24,558 nucleotides of DNA from DSBG01 sp049975365 (GCA_049975365.1 JBNGDS010000050.1:1-24558); one strand, 5' to 3'; shown: positions 8,293 to 16,466, counted from the first letter of the stretch. A program made the numbers and translations. The notes: generated from the letters alone by a model not told the origin.

Positions 8293-9141
8293 ATGAACCT
8301 TCAGAGCCTTTCCAAAGAACATCTTGTAAGAGAGCTTGCTTCCGCTCGACGGGTGATCGCAGATCTTGAGGGGCAGATTGAAGGCCTGAAAAAAAAGAAA
8401 GGAGATCTCTATGAGCGTGAAGAGAGGTATCACCTCTATTTCTCCCTCACAGACGATGTCATGTTTACCTATGATAACACATTCAGGATCCTGAGCGTTT
8501 CTCCCAACGTGGAACGTGTGAGTGGGTATACGCCGTATGATCTGATAGGCAAGACGTTTCAGGAACTGGGCATCATGGACCCGGAAGATATGGAGGAAGC
8601 TCTCGACAATGCCCTGCACGTGCTCTCGGGCCGGATTCTCCCGTCTTCCATCTATCGATTCACCACAAAGAACGGGAAAAGGAAATTCTTCGAGGTGACC
8701 GGTGTGCCGTATATACAGGACGGCGAGGTGCGAGGTGTGATCTCTGTCGGTCGGGACATCACAGAGCGGCTCGAACTGGAAAGATCGCTGCAGGAAAGCC
8801 TGGAAACAGCTCGGATGCTCCTGGATTCGAGTAGTGATTCCATGATTCTTCTTGATACCGAGGGAACTGTGATCGCACTCAATGAAAGTGCTGCCTTACA
8901 GTTTGGATCAACCATGAAAGACATGCTGGGGACATCTGTCTACTCCCATATGGCTGAGGGGATTGCGAAACGGAGAAAGAAGCACGTGGAAGAGATCATC
9001 CGTTCCGGTAAACCGGTTCGTCAGACGGAAACGAGGAAGGGAAAATCTTATATGATCAAACTCCATCCCCTGGTCGACCTCGAAGAGACGGTTGCCAGAA
9101 TTGTAGTCATCGGCAGGGAGATCACCAGACGTGCAGAATGA
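8293..9141 (+). CDS. Tandem-PAS sensor protein without output domain
   Basis: The 282-residue soluble protein has an N-terminal coiled coil (residues 5-45), a PAS domain (about 45-158, ending RDITERLELERSL) and a second PAS domain (about 172-280, ending GREITRRAE). The stop falls right after the second PAS, so there is no kinase, cyclase, phosphodiesterase or HTH output. ATG 8293 with a GGGGG-type site is preferred over the in-frame GTG at 8260. The first half aligns without gaps, residue number for residue number, with the histidine kinase encoded next (both have F50-S51-L52, D54-D55 and LSVSPNVER), so the two genes arose by duplication. It may be a regulatory partner of that kinase or a remnant that lost its kinase part. 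The ligand is unknown; no heme or flavin signature was recognised. Confidence 0.82.
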   Translation: MNLQSLSKEHLVRELASARRVIADLEGQIEGLKKKKGDLYEREERYHLYFSLTDDVMFTYDNTFRILSVSPNVERVSGYTPYDLIGKTFQELGIMDPEDMEEALDNALHVLSGRILPSSIYRFTTKNGKRKFFEVTGVPYIQDGEVRGVISVGRDITERLELERSLQESLETARMLLDSSSDSMILLDTEGTVIALNESAALQFGSTMKDMLGTSVYSHMAEGIAKRRKKHVEEIIRSGKPVRQTETRKGKSYMIKLHPLVDLEETVARIVVIGREITRRAE

Positions 9142-9299
9142 CGAATGGGATGAGGTACAGCGAGGGTGTGTCGGGAAACACATATCATCTCGTATGATTC
9201 ACATCTCTACAGGGTGCACCACCGAAATCGTGTGCATCTGAAGAGGCAATTCCCACCTCATCACGGAAAAGGAACTCCCTGATTTCCTCATGGATTACA

Positions 9300-9358
9300 C
9301 TACCATTTTGCGGTAGAATGGAATACATTCCAGGTGTTTTCCCTGAAATTCCTGGAAT
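9300..9358 (+). promoter_or_regulatory. Cluster of inverted repeats upstream of the PAS kinase, possible operator/promoter
   Basis: Three inverted repeats are packed here: CTACC-7-GGTAG (9300-9316), TGGAAT-AC-ATTCCA (9319-9332) and ATTCC-T-GGAAT (9348-9358). The last two share the half-site TGGAAT/ATTCCA. A -10-like TAGAAT at 9314-9319 touches the first TGGAAT palindrome, but its -35 (TGGATT, 9291-9296) is poor. The block lies about 75-130 nt before the kinase ATG at 9433. The rest of the 291-bp intergenic region shows only minor hairpins. Confidence 0.35.
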
Positions 9359-9432
9359 ATACGTGGCGAGACAGGAGAGGCGGATGTTCTGTCGAAATTG
9401 ACGCCCCCGCACTTCACGGAGATGACATTTGC

Positions 9433-11226
9433 ATGAATGATGATCTCAAAACACCTGAGCAGCTCAGAAATGAACTGGACCAAGCGCGCAAGCTGATCGC
9501 TGAGCTGCAGAAGACTCTTTCACGCCACGAAGCAGCTGAAGAGGCCTTGCAGGAGATCAACGAAAAGTACACGACGTTCTTCTCTCTGAGCGATGACATC
9601 CTGTTTTCGTACGACAACAACCTCAAGGTGCTGAGCGTCTCCCCCAACGTGGAGCGGATCACCGGGTACACGCAGGAAGAACTGGTCGGACACTATTTTG
9701 ATGAACTCACGATGATCGTGCCACCCGAAGATGTTGACGAGGCATTCGAGAATGCACAGTACGTGCTTTCAGGCAAGACTGCGTACACACCGTCTCTCTA
9801 CCGGTTCAACACCAAGGACGGGGCCAGCAGATTCGCCGAGGTGCATGGCATCCCTGTCATGCGTGACGGCAAGGTGGTGATGATGATCTCCCTGGCCAGG
9901 GATATCACCCGTCATATTGAACTGGAACAGACTCTCAGGGAGGCAGAAGAGAGGTATCGCAGCATACTCCAGGGTATGCCGGAGGCCGTCGCTGTCATGA
10001 GGTGCAGTGACTTCCAGTTTCTGTATGTAAATGAAAGATTCTGCACGATGACCGGCTACAGCACCGAAGAACTCATCGGGAGAACACCCTTTGGCCTCAA
10101 CATTCCAGTGAACCCCTCGGAGTATTCCCAGTTCCAGACGATGATCAGGGACAAGGAAGGTCCATTCAGACTGGATCACCTGTGCCGCATGAAAGACGGC
10201 ACCATCTGCGAGGCCCTGCTCACGATTCAGCGAATGAATTACTCCGGCCAGGAGTGTGTGATCGCTGTTCTCTCTGATATTTCATTGCTGAAACGCAATG
10301 AAGAAGAGAGGAAAAACATGGGTGAAACCCTTGAAAAATCCCGGAGGATGGAAGCTGTGAAGACACTCGCGCGCGGGGTGGCACACGATTTCAATAATCT
10401 CCTGACCACCATTCTCGGGTATGCGAACATGTCCATGCGTGGACTCTCCCAGCTTGCCATGAAGAATCCTGACCAGAAGGCCATCATCAAAGACCTCGGC
10501 GAGATACGTTCTGCAGCGCTCCGTGCACGCGATCTCATCGACAGGCTCCTCGCATTCAGCAGGCATGCAGACAATGACTTTTCACCTCTTGACCTCAGTT
10601 CAACTATCAGAGACACGATGAAGATGATGCATCCACTGGTTCCCAGGAACATAGACATTCACGAGGATCTGTCCGACCCCGGTGAGATCCTTGGCGATGC
10701 TCTTCAACTTCACCAGGTGATCGTGAATCTCTGCACCAATGCGCTCAATGCTATGGGTGAAAAAGGCGGGAGGCTCGAGGTAACCCTCAGAAAAACCCAT
10801 CTGAATGAAGGCCCCGAGACAGAAGATATGGATATCCCGCCCGGTCCATATGCCAGGATGACGTTCCGTGATACTGGCCATGGAATGAATCCCAGGAACA
10901 CGTCACGGGTATTCGAGCCATATTTCACCACCAGGTGGAAAGGTCGTGGCTCAGGCCTGGGCATGGCTGTGGTTTTCGGGATTGTAAGAGGGCATGGAGG
11001 CGGGATCACGTGCACGAGTACACCGGGGGAAGGCACTGCCTTCGACGTGTACCTGCCCGTGGTGGAATCGAAAAAGGCGGAGAAGACAGCACTGGGAGAA
11101 GGCTCTGCACAGCAGAAGGAAGAGAGGATTCTGAATCTCGACCAGGAACTTCAGGGCCAGAAGGCTGCGAACCAGACACAGAGCAATCTGGAGGAGCACA
11201 CCCATCACGGGAAAGATCGACACTGA
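9433..11226 (+). CDS. PAS-PAS sensor histidine kinase
   Basis: This 597-residue cytoplasmic hybrid-type sensor kinase has no transmembrane segment and no receiver domain. Order of parts: coiled coil (about 5-45), PAS 1 (45-165, closing with ARDITRHIELEQTL), PAS 2 (about 172-290), HisKA with phospho-acceptor H318 in GVAHDFNNLLTTILGY, then HATPase with the N box (NLCTNALNAM), RDTGHGM, and a G-rich lid (GRGSGLGMAVVFGIVRGHGG). The tail after about residue 545 is charged and glutamine-rich with no known domain. ATG 9433 follows a GGAGATGA sequence and gives the same N-terminal register as the upstream PAS paralogue; the frame extends to 9334 without a better site. No response regulator is encoded in the window, so the partner is elsewhere. 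The signal is unknown. Confidence 0.88.
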   Translation: MNDDLKTPEQLRNELDQARKLIAELQKTLSRHEAAEEALQEINEKYTTFFSLSDDILFSYDNNLKVLSVSPNVERITGYTQEELVGHYFDELTMIVPPEDVDEAFENAQYVLSGKTAYTPSLYRFNTKDGASRFAEVHGIPVMRDGKVVMMISLARDITRHIELEQTLREAEERYRSILQGMPEAVAVMRCSDFQFLYVNERFCTMTGYSTEELIGRTPFGLNIPVNPSEYSQFQTMIRDKEGPFRLDHLCRMKDGTICEALLTIQRMNYSGQECVIAVLSDISLLKRNEEERKNMGETLEKSRRMEAVKTLARGVAHDFNNLLTTILGYANMSMRGLSQLAMKNPDQKAIIKDLGEIRSAALRARDLIDRLLAFSRHADNDFSPLDLSSTIRDTMKMMHPLVPRNIDIHEDLSDPGEILGDALQLHQVIVNLCTNALNAMGEKGGRLEVTLRKTHLNEGPETEDMDIPPGPYARMTFRDTGHGMNPRNTSRVFEPYFTTRWKGRGSGLGMAVVFGIVRGHGGGITCTSTPGEGTAFDVYLPVVESKKAEKTALGEGSAQQKEERILNLDQELQGQKAANQTQSNLEEHTHHGKDRH

Positions 11227-11286
11227 TCATCCGTGATACCAGAGGTAAAATTCCAGATACACTCCACCCCTCTCAGAGGAACACAA

Positions 11287-12147
11287 TCAACGTTCTGATC
11301 CATCACTACCCACAACTCTCTTTTTCAGAAGAACTCTGTCCATAACCCTGGTCATGAGACGCATGATTCCGTGATACACGGGGAAGAGGTGACGTTTGAA
11401 GAAGTACAGGCACGTGATGTCAAAGGACGTGATCACCAGGAATTTCCTAGTACGCACTGCATCGATGATGAGGTCTGCCACCCGTTCCGGTGGAATGGCT
11501 ATCTTGAGAAAATGCGTGCGCAGCATGTCGGTTGCCTCAGGATCTGCATGGACATCGACACTCTGGACCATGCCCGTTTTGACCGCACCGGGACAGATAA
11601 CGCTCACCCCGATCCCATGTTTTTTCAGATCATAGCGCAATACCTCGGAGATGCCCACCAGGGCGTGCTTGGTCCCGGCATACACGGCATGCCAGGGCAG
11701 GCCTATAAGTCCTGCAGTGGATGATACGGTGACAATATGCCCTCCGCTCCGGGCTCTGATCATCTCAGGCACGAAACACTCGATCCCGTGGATCACCCCC
11801 CAGAGATTGACCCCGATCACCTTCTCCCAATCGGCGTGATCCATGTCTTCAACCTGAGAGAAGAGTGCTATCCCTGCCACGTTCACAAGGATATCAAGGG
11901 GGCCGGAAAGGGTATGAATTTCCCTGGCAAAGGACAACACTGCGTGGTAGTTTGCAATGTCGAATGCTTTGGACATGCAGACCTCGCCGCCTGAGCCCTC
12001 AATCATTCGGCAGGTTTCCATAAGTCCGTCCTGGTTGATATCCGTCAGGAACAGACGCCCCCCTGCACTGGCCATTTTCATCGCCGTCGCCCTGCCGATT
12101 CCACTGGCAGCCCCGGATATGAATATCCTGCTTCCCTTGATCTCCAT
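11287..12147 (-). CDS. Short-chain dehydrogenase/reductase (SDR), second copy type
   Basis: This 286-residue classical SDR has SGAASGIG (residues 11-18) as cofactor loop, D36 at the end of beta-2 (NAD-like), NVAG instead of NNAG (89-92), and the catalytic S143, Y156 and K160 with normal spacing. A helical, basic C-terminus (about 235-286, with YFFKRHLFPVYHGIMRLM) resembles SDRs that dock on membranes, but no clear transmembrane helix is evident. A GAGGGGTG site precedes ATG 12147. It is convergent with the histidine kinase (60 nt between stops, no clear terminator) and 176 nt downstream of the acyl-CoA synthetase subunit on the same strand. It resembles the SDR at 6140-6967 in several segments. 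Substrate unknown. Confidence 0.86.
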   Translation of the reverse strand: MEIKGSRIFISGAASGIGRATAMKMASAGGRLFLTDINQDGLMETCRMIEGSGGEVCMSKAFDIANYHAVLSFAREIHTLSGPLDILVNVAGIALFSQVEDMDHADWEKVIGVNLWGVIHGIECFVPEMIRARSGGHIVTVSSTAGLIGLPWHAVYAGTKHALVGISEVLRYDLKKHGIGVSVICPGAVKTGMVQSVDVHADPEATDMLRTHFLKIAIPPERVADLIIDAVRTRKFLVITSFDITCLYFFKRHLFPVYHGIMRLMTRVMDRVLLKKRVVGSDGSER

Positions 12148-12323
12148 ATCGCACCCCTCTCACATCATCGGCTCACGAATGTTTTTACCGGATACACGTT
12201 CGCCCAGTTCGAATGGAACGATTCAGCACAGTCTCTTTCCTGCACCGGACATTCCATCCATAGCCTCTGTCTTGGCTCCCTGAAAGGACAGGTCTGTGCA
12301 GGGGGCTCAATGACCTTCAGCAC

Positions 12324-13742
12324 TTAGACAGCATACCGTTTTCTGGCATGATATAACAGCCGCAGCATGTGGGCGATATCATCAATGCGACTGACGGTCC
12401 GGATGCCCTCGTCTACGACGTCGGCTACCACCTGGCTTTCCCAGATGGAATATGGATTTCCGATCACCACAGGTCTTTGATGGCGGGATTCCAGAGCGCT
12501 ATACCCCATGATGACCTGTTTCTCGATCTCCATGAATATTTGCAAGCCCTCTGGGGTGTTAGGGCATAACATCCCTGGCCGGCCCACCCCGTGCAGGACC
12601 AGCGCATCGACTTCACCCGAGGCCAGAACGATTTCGCCGATATCGACTATGGTCTTGACATCCAGGTAAAGACCTGAAGCCCCGATATCCACCGGGTTGC
12701 GGGTTGAGGCCCGCTCGGGCATGCCCATGTCGCGCAGGCTTTTTTGCAGAGCGGGGCTCAATTCTGGGACACAGAGATCCTGCTCCTCTATCGTGTCGCT
12801 GAGCACGACGCCCCACGAACCCCCCATGGTGACTATAGCCACGCGATTTCCTCGCATCGGCGGCCGCTCGATCAGGGCATGTCCCACAGGCACGAGCAGT
12901 TCCATTGTGGGGGCCATGACTACGCCCGCTTGCTGAAGCATGCCTTCGAAAAGCTGCCGGCGTCCGGCTAGAGCCCCTGTGTGGCTGGCAGCCGCGCGCG
13001 ATCCACCCGCAGTCCGTCCTGCCTTGTATACAATCACGGGTTTGTCCCTGCACACACGGGATACTACATCAAGGAAATCTTTTCCGTCACGGATCGTTTC
13101 CAGATACATGAGTACGCCCTGTACTTCCGGGTCGTTACCGAAATATTCCAAAAAATCTGTAACCGTCAGATCGCATTCATTGCCGGTGTGGATGAATTGG
13201 CCCACACCCATGCCGTGCGGAAATCCCAGGGCCAACAGGTCGTAAAATGCATAGCCTCCTTGACAGACGGCGGCCAGAGGGGTTGGGCAGAGATGCCCGG
13301 ACGGAGAGGCAGCTGCATTGAATCTGGCATGCAGATTCATGGTGCCGCTCACGTTCGGGCCCAGCAGGCGCATGCCATAGCGGTGAGCCATTCGCTTGAG
13401 CGCTTCTTCTCGTTCACGGCCGCTTTGGACGGCCTCGGCATACCCGGCAGTAATGATGGTGACGCCCTTGATGCCCTTTTCGCCGCAGTCCCGGATAGCC
13501 GCCTCGACATGCTCTTCGGGAATGGTGAGGATAGCGAGTTCGACCGGGTCAGGGATTTCCCGTACATGGGGGTAGACCTGATACCCGAAGACGGTCCCGC
13601 CTTTGGGATTCACGGGGTAGATCCGCCCCTGATATTCCCAAGACAAAAGCCCCTCCATAATAAAGGAACCCCATGAACCCGGTCGTTCCGTAGCACCGAT
13701 GACCGCCACTGTCTGGGGGTTCAGAAAACAGGTCAGATCTAT
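12324..13742 (-). CDS. ADP-forming acyl-CoA synthetase, alpha-type subunit, apparent ATA start
   Basis: The family converts acyl-CoA, ADP and phosphate to acid, CoA and ATP (substrate-level ATP production) or runs in reverse. About 472 residues match a stand-alone alpha subunit: CoA-binding Rossmann domain (AVIGATERPG about 13-22), succinyl-CoA-ligase-like domain, and the phosphohistidine H254 in SHTGALAG. There is no ATP-grasp (beta) domain, and no beta gene lies in the window. A GTG at 13707-13709 would begin inside the first beta-strand. Conserved residues continue upstream (DLTCFLNPQT) to an ATA codon at 13740-13742, five bases after AAGGAG, and an in-frame stop follows at 13758-13760. 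So the natural start appears to be ATA, or a CTG at 13734-13736. Arginine codons are 27 CGN, 3 AGA and 1 AGG by my count, unlike the neighbours, which hints at transfer. Confidence 0.82.
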   Translation of the reverse strand: MDLTCFLNPQTVAVIGATERPGSWGSFIMEGLLSWEYQGRIYPVNPKGGTVFGYQVYPHVREIPDPVELAILTIPEEHVEAAIRDCGEKGIKGVTIITAGYAEAVQSGREREEALKRMAHRYGMRLLGPNVSGTMNLHARFNAAASPSGHLCPTPLAAVCQGGYAFYDLLALGFPHGMGVGQFIHTGNECDLTVTDFLEYFGNDPEVQGVLMYLETIRDGKDFLDVVSRVCRDKPVIVYKAGRTAGGSRAAASHTGALAGRRQLFEGMLQQAGVVMAPTMELLVPVGHALIERPPMRGNRVAIVTMGGSWGVVLSDTIEEQDLCVPELSPALQKSLRDMGMPERASTRNPVDIGASGLYLDVKTIVDIGEIVLASGEVDALVLHGVGRPGMLCPNTPEGLQIFMEIEKQVIMGYSALESRHQRPVVIGNPYSIWESQVVADVVDEGIRTVSRIDDIAHMLRLLYHARKRYAV

Positions 13743-13745
13743 AGC

Positions 13746-13767
13746 ATCTCCTTGACCTCAAGGAGAT
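13746..13767 (-). promoter_or_regulatory. Perfect inverted repeat enclosing the Shine-Dalgarno of the acyl-CoA synthetase gene
   Basis: ATCTCCTTGA-CC-TCAAGGAGAT is a perfect inverted repeat with 10-bp arms. In the reverse-strand mRNA the 3' arm contains the AAGGAG ribosome-binding site, and the 5' arm is its exact complement, so a 9-bp stem with an AGGU loop would hide the site. It could act as a translational switch or, as DNA, as a protein-binding palindrome between the divergent genes. Confidence 0.55.
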
Positions 13768-13926
13768 ATCAGGTATCATCACTCTGGGCAACTCGGAATT
13801 CGGAAAGATCAGGGTATGTGTGTCTCCCCCTCAAGAAAATAACCTCCGGGATCCTTTCGAAGATCAAGAGAACGAAGAAATGGCTGACTCTGGAAATCTA
13901 TCTCTATTCCCGCTTTCCTTCCATTC

Positions 13927-13955
13927 TTGTGTTTTCCGGAAAGTGTCTTTATAGA
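13927..13955 (+). promoter_or_regulatory. Candidate sigma-70 promoter for the permease-EIIA gene
   Basis: TTGTGT (13927-13932) and TATAGA (13950-13955) are separated by exactly 17 bp. Transcription would start near 13962, giving a leader of about 45 nt before ATG 14007. Judged by eye only. Confidence 0.4.
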
Positions 13956-14006
13956 TATCCATACTACCGCGTGAACATCTGATCTTGTACGAGAGGGAGA
14001 TACAGG

Positions 14007-15863
14007 ATGAACCTGCCGCGAAAACTGGGTCTCACCGGAGTGGTGAGTGTCGCGTGCGGTGCCATGCTTTCAGGCCTGTTCATTCTGCCGGGGCTTGCGT
14101 ATTCCATCACCGGGCCAAGCGTGCTCGCCTCGTACCTGATCGGGGCGCTTCTTGCCGCTACCGGGATGTTGAGCCAGGCTGAACTTGCATCCGCGATGCC
14201 CAAGGCAGGGGGTGCATACTTTTTCGTGTCCAGGAGCCTCGGCCCCTCGGTCGGTACGGTCTACGGCATCATCACCTGGCTTTCCCTGTGCCTCAAGAGT
14301 GCCGTTGAACTCCTTGCTATTTCTGTCTTCGCCGTTGTTTTCCTGGATATCGACCCACGGATCATCGCTTTCGGACTGTGCATCTTCTTTGTGCTCATCA
14401 ATCTTATAGGCATTCGGGAGGCCGGAAAGATCCAGACAATCCTGGTCATTGCCATATTCGCCGCGCTCCTTCTCTATGTCGTTGCTGGAGTCAACTCTGT
14501 CCGTTTCCATCGGTTTGAACCGTTTTCCCTGAAAGGCATGAACGGTATTGTCGCAGGGGCAGGCTTCATTTTCGTGTCTTTCGGAGGTCTCCTCAAGATC
14601 GCCAGCATTGCGGAAGAGGTGAAGGATCCCGGAAAGAACCTCCCAAAGGGCATGATCATCTCCAGCATCATGATGACATTTGTCTACCTGTCAGTCATAT
14701 TCATCTGCATCGGCGTGCTGGTCCCTGCAGACATCTCCGGTGCGCATACGCCGATCTCTCTGGGGGCGCAGGCTGTTCTGGGGGGCAGGGGAGCGGTCTT
14801 TTTTCACATCATTGGAATGCTTTCCATCTTCACTGCCGCCAATGCCGGCGTCATGGCAGCTTCGCGGTATCCCCTTGCCCTCAGTCGTGATGGTCTGTTC
14901 CCTGAGATTTTTTCCGGAATCAATAGCCGTTTCAACACTCCCCATATATCGATTCTCATCACAGGGGCCCTCATTCTCTGCTCACTGTTCTTCAGCCTCA
15001 GGGTTGTCATCAAGGCCGCTTCCAGTGTGCTCATTCTTACCTACGCATTTTCCTGTATTTCCATCATCATCATGCGGGAGAGCAGGCTCCAGAACTACCT
15101 GCCGCATTTCCGATCTCCGTTCTACCCCTGGATTCAGATTGTCGGGATCTTCGGTTTCGCGGTGCTGCTGTTCCAGACCGGGGTCGTGAGCGTTCTGATC
15201 GCCTTCTCCATCATATTCGCAGGGGCTCTCCTGCACTGGTACTATGGAGAGACAGGGGCAAACAGGGAATTCGCACTTCTGCACCTCATCGAGCGCATCA
15301 CCCAGAAGGAGTACACGGATTACTGTCTTGAAACAGAACTGAAGCAGATCATCCACGAGCGGGACAACATCTCCAAGGACCAGTTCGACAAGCTCATCGA
15401 GGACTGTATCCTGATCGATCTCGATCAGCCCATGAACAGAGATGAACTCTTTGATATGGTGGCGGGTCTGCTTGCGGAAAAGGTGGGAATGCGAAAGGCC
15501 AAGCTGAAGAGAAAGCTTCTGGAACGGGAGGAAGAGAGCTCTACAGTGCTCAGCCCCTACCTCGCAATCCCACACGTCATCATCCCCGGACAGGGACTGT
15601 TCGACATCATCGTGGTCAGGAGCAGGGACGGCATCTCTTTCTCCCATGCCTTTCAGAAAGTGCACGCGGTATTCGTCCTCCTCGGGACCAGGGACACCAG
15701 ATCGGTCCACCTCCACTCGCTGGCTGCTATAGCCCAGATCGTGCAGGATCCAGAATTCGAAAGGCGCTGGATGAATGCCAAGAACGAGAAAGCGCTTCGA
15801 GACATCATCCTCCTTTCGAAACGCACCAGGCAGCAGAACGAATCAGATGACGCTCCATGTTGA
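14007..15863 (+). CDS. APC-family amino-acid permease fused to a PTS EIIA (fructose/nitrogen-type) domain
   Basis: The 618-residue inner-membrane protein begins with an APC-superfamily transporter (residues about 1-408, roughly twelve hydrophobic helices). Its helix-1 region GVVSVACGAMLSGLFILPG and the loop PKAGGAYFFVSRSLGPSVGTVYG are hallmarks of amino-acid/polyamine permeases. A charged helical linker (about 409-465) leads to a C-terminal EIIA type-2 domain (about 467-610) with LLEREEESSTVLSPYLAIPH; H523 is at the position phosphorylated in PtsN/fructose EIIA. GGGAG precedes ATG 14007. Uptake may thus be gated by phosphorylation of the EIIA domain, or the domain may be a regulatory relic; that is inference. 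No EI, HPr or other PTS gene is in the window. The gene is divergent from the acyl-CoA synthetase gene. Confidence 0.85.
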   Translation: MNLPRKLGLTGVVSVACGAMLSGLFILPGLAYSITGPSVLASYLIGALLAATGMLSQAELASAMPKAGGAYFFVSRSLGPSVGTVYGIITWLSLCLKSAVELLAISVFAVVFLDIDPRIIAFGLCIFFVLINLIGIREAGKIQTILVIAIFAALLLYVVAGVNSVRFHRFEPFSLKGMNGIVAGAGFIFVSFGGLLKIASIAEEVKDPGKNLPKGMIISSIMMTFVYLSVIFICIGVLVPADISGAHTPISLGAQAVLGGRGAVFFHIIGMLSIFTAANAGVMAASRYPLALSRDGLFPEIFSGINSRFNTPHISILITGALILCSLFFSLRVVIKAASSVLILTYAFSCISIIIMRESRLQNYLPHFRSPFYPWIQIVGIFGFAVLLFQTGVVSVLIAFSIIFAGALLHWYYGETGANREFALLHLIERITQKEYTDYCLETELKQIIHERDNISKDQFDKLIEDCILIDLDQPMNRDELFDMVAGLLAEKVGMRKAKLKRKLLEREEESSTVLSPYLAIPHVIIPGQGLFDIIVVRSRDGISFSHAFQKVHAVFVLLGTRDTRSVHLHSLAAIAQIVQDPEFERRWMNAKNEKALRDIILLSKRTRQQNESDDAPC

Positions 15864-16067
15864 GACACAGGATCCGCCCTGCACACAAAAGAGAAACGTT
15901 GGCAGGATATTCTCCAACCTTCTAGAAATACATTCATTATTCATTCATTCCCCGTACGATTTCTGTTGATTTTTCCCCTGAACTCATTCATATATCCGCC
16001 GATCGACCCGGATGATATGAGTTCATCAGGCCGGCATCCGAGAGAAAGTGAGGAAAGACATACATCC

Positions 16068-16448
16068 ATGAAGAGTATGGTGAATCCGTGTCTGACATGC
16101 GGGGCATGCTGTGCTTTTTACCGAGCGTCATTCTACTGGGCTGAGGCCGACGACACAACCCCGGGAGGGGTTCCACTGGAACTCACACGGAAACTCAATG
16201 ACTTCCGAAGGGTCATGATTGGAACAGATGGCAGTACGCGCCGATGTATCGCCCTTCAGGGTGAAATTGGCGAAGCTGTATACTGCTCGATCTACCCCTG
16301 TCGTGCCTCTGTGTGCAGGGAGTTCGAACCATCCTGGCTGGATGGAATTCCGAACGAACGGTGCGACAAGGCTCGGGCTGCCTGGGGCCTTCCACCCCTC
16401 GAACCCGACGTCTGGATGAGTCCCGACAATCTACCGAGAGCAGCCTGA
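16068..16448 (+). CDS. YkgJ-family cysteine-cluster protein (putative zinc/iron-chelating)
   Basis: The 126-residue protein belongs to the YkgJ/UPF0153 (CxxCxxCC) family, whose biochemical role is not established; metal or Fe-S binding is presumed. The visible signature is C8, C11, C14, C15 (NPCLTCGACC), then C60, C73, C78 and C83 (CSIYPCRASVC). This spacing fits the family. ATG 16068 was chosen because the signature normally sits a few residues from the start and a GTGAGGAAAG sequence lies upstream; in-frame ATGs at 16018 and 15966 add residues of no known type. It lies 204 nt after the permease-EIIA gene and ends 18 nt from the convergent nitrilase gene. The intergenic 15864-16067 is AT-rich with repeated ATTCATT units and no gene. 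Confidence 0.78.
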   Translation: MKSMVNPCLTCGACCAFYRASFYWAEADDTTPGGVPLELTRKLNDFRRVMIGTDGSTRRCIALQGEIGEAVYCSIYPCRASVCREFEPSWLDGIPNERCDKARAAWGLPPLEPDVWMSPDNLPRAA

Positions 16449-16466
16449 AGAAGATCTGACCTTTCT

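Noticed and set aside
9165..9200. Two small hairpins after the kinase-less PAS gene (TGTGT-6-ACACA and ATCAT-5-ATGAT)
   Set aside because: Stems of five base pairs with no U-run are not sufficient for a terminator call.
12697..13676. Long forward frames opposite the acyl-CoA synthetase gene
   Set aside because: They are antisense to a gene with clear family motifs and have no recognisable protein similarity or ribosome-binding sites.
15915..15945. Repeated ATTCATT units in the permease-YkgJ gap, considered as iterons or an attachment site
   Set aside because: Only a few imperfect heptamers in an AT-rich stretch, with no replication or integrase gene nearby.
15966..15994. TTGATT-17-CATATA as a promoter for the YkgJ-family gene
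   Set aside because: The -10 box matches too few consensus bases to support a call.
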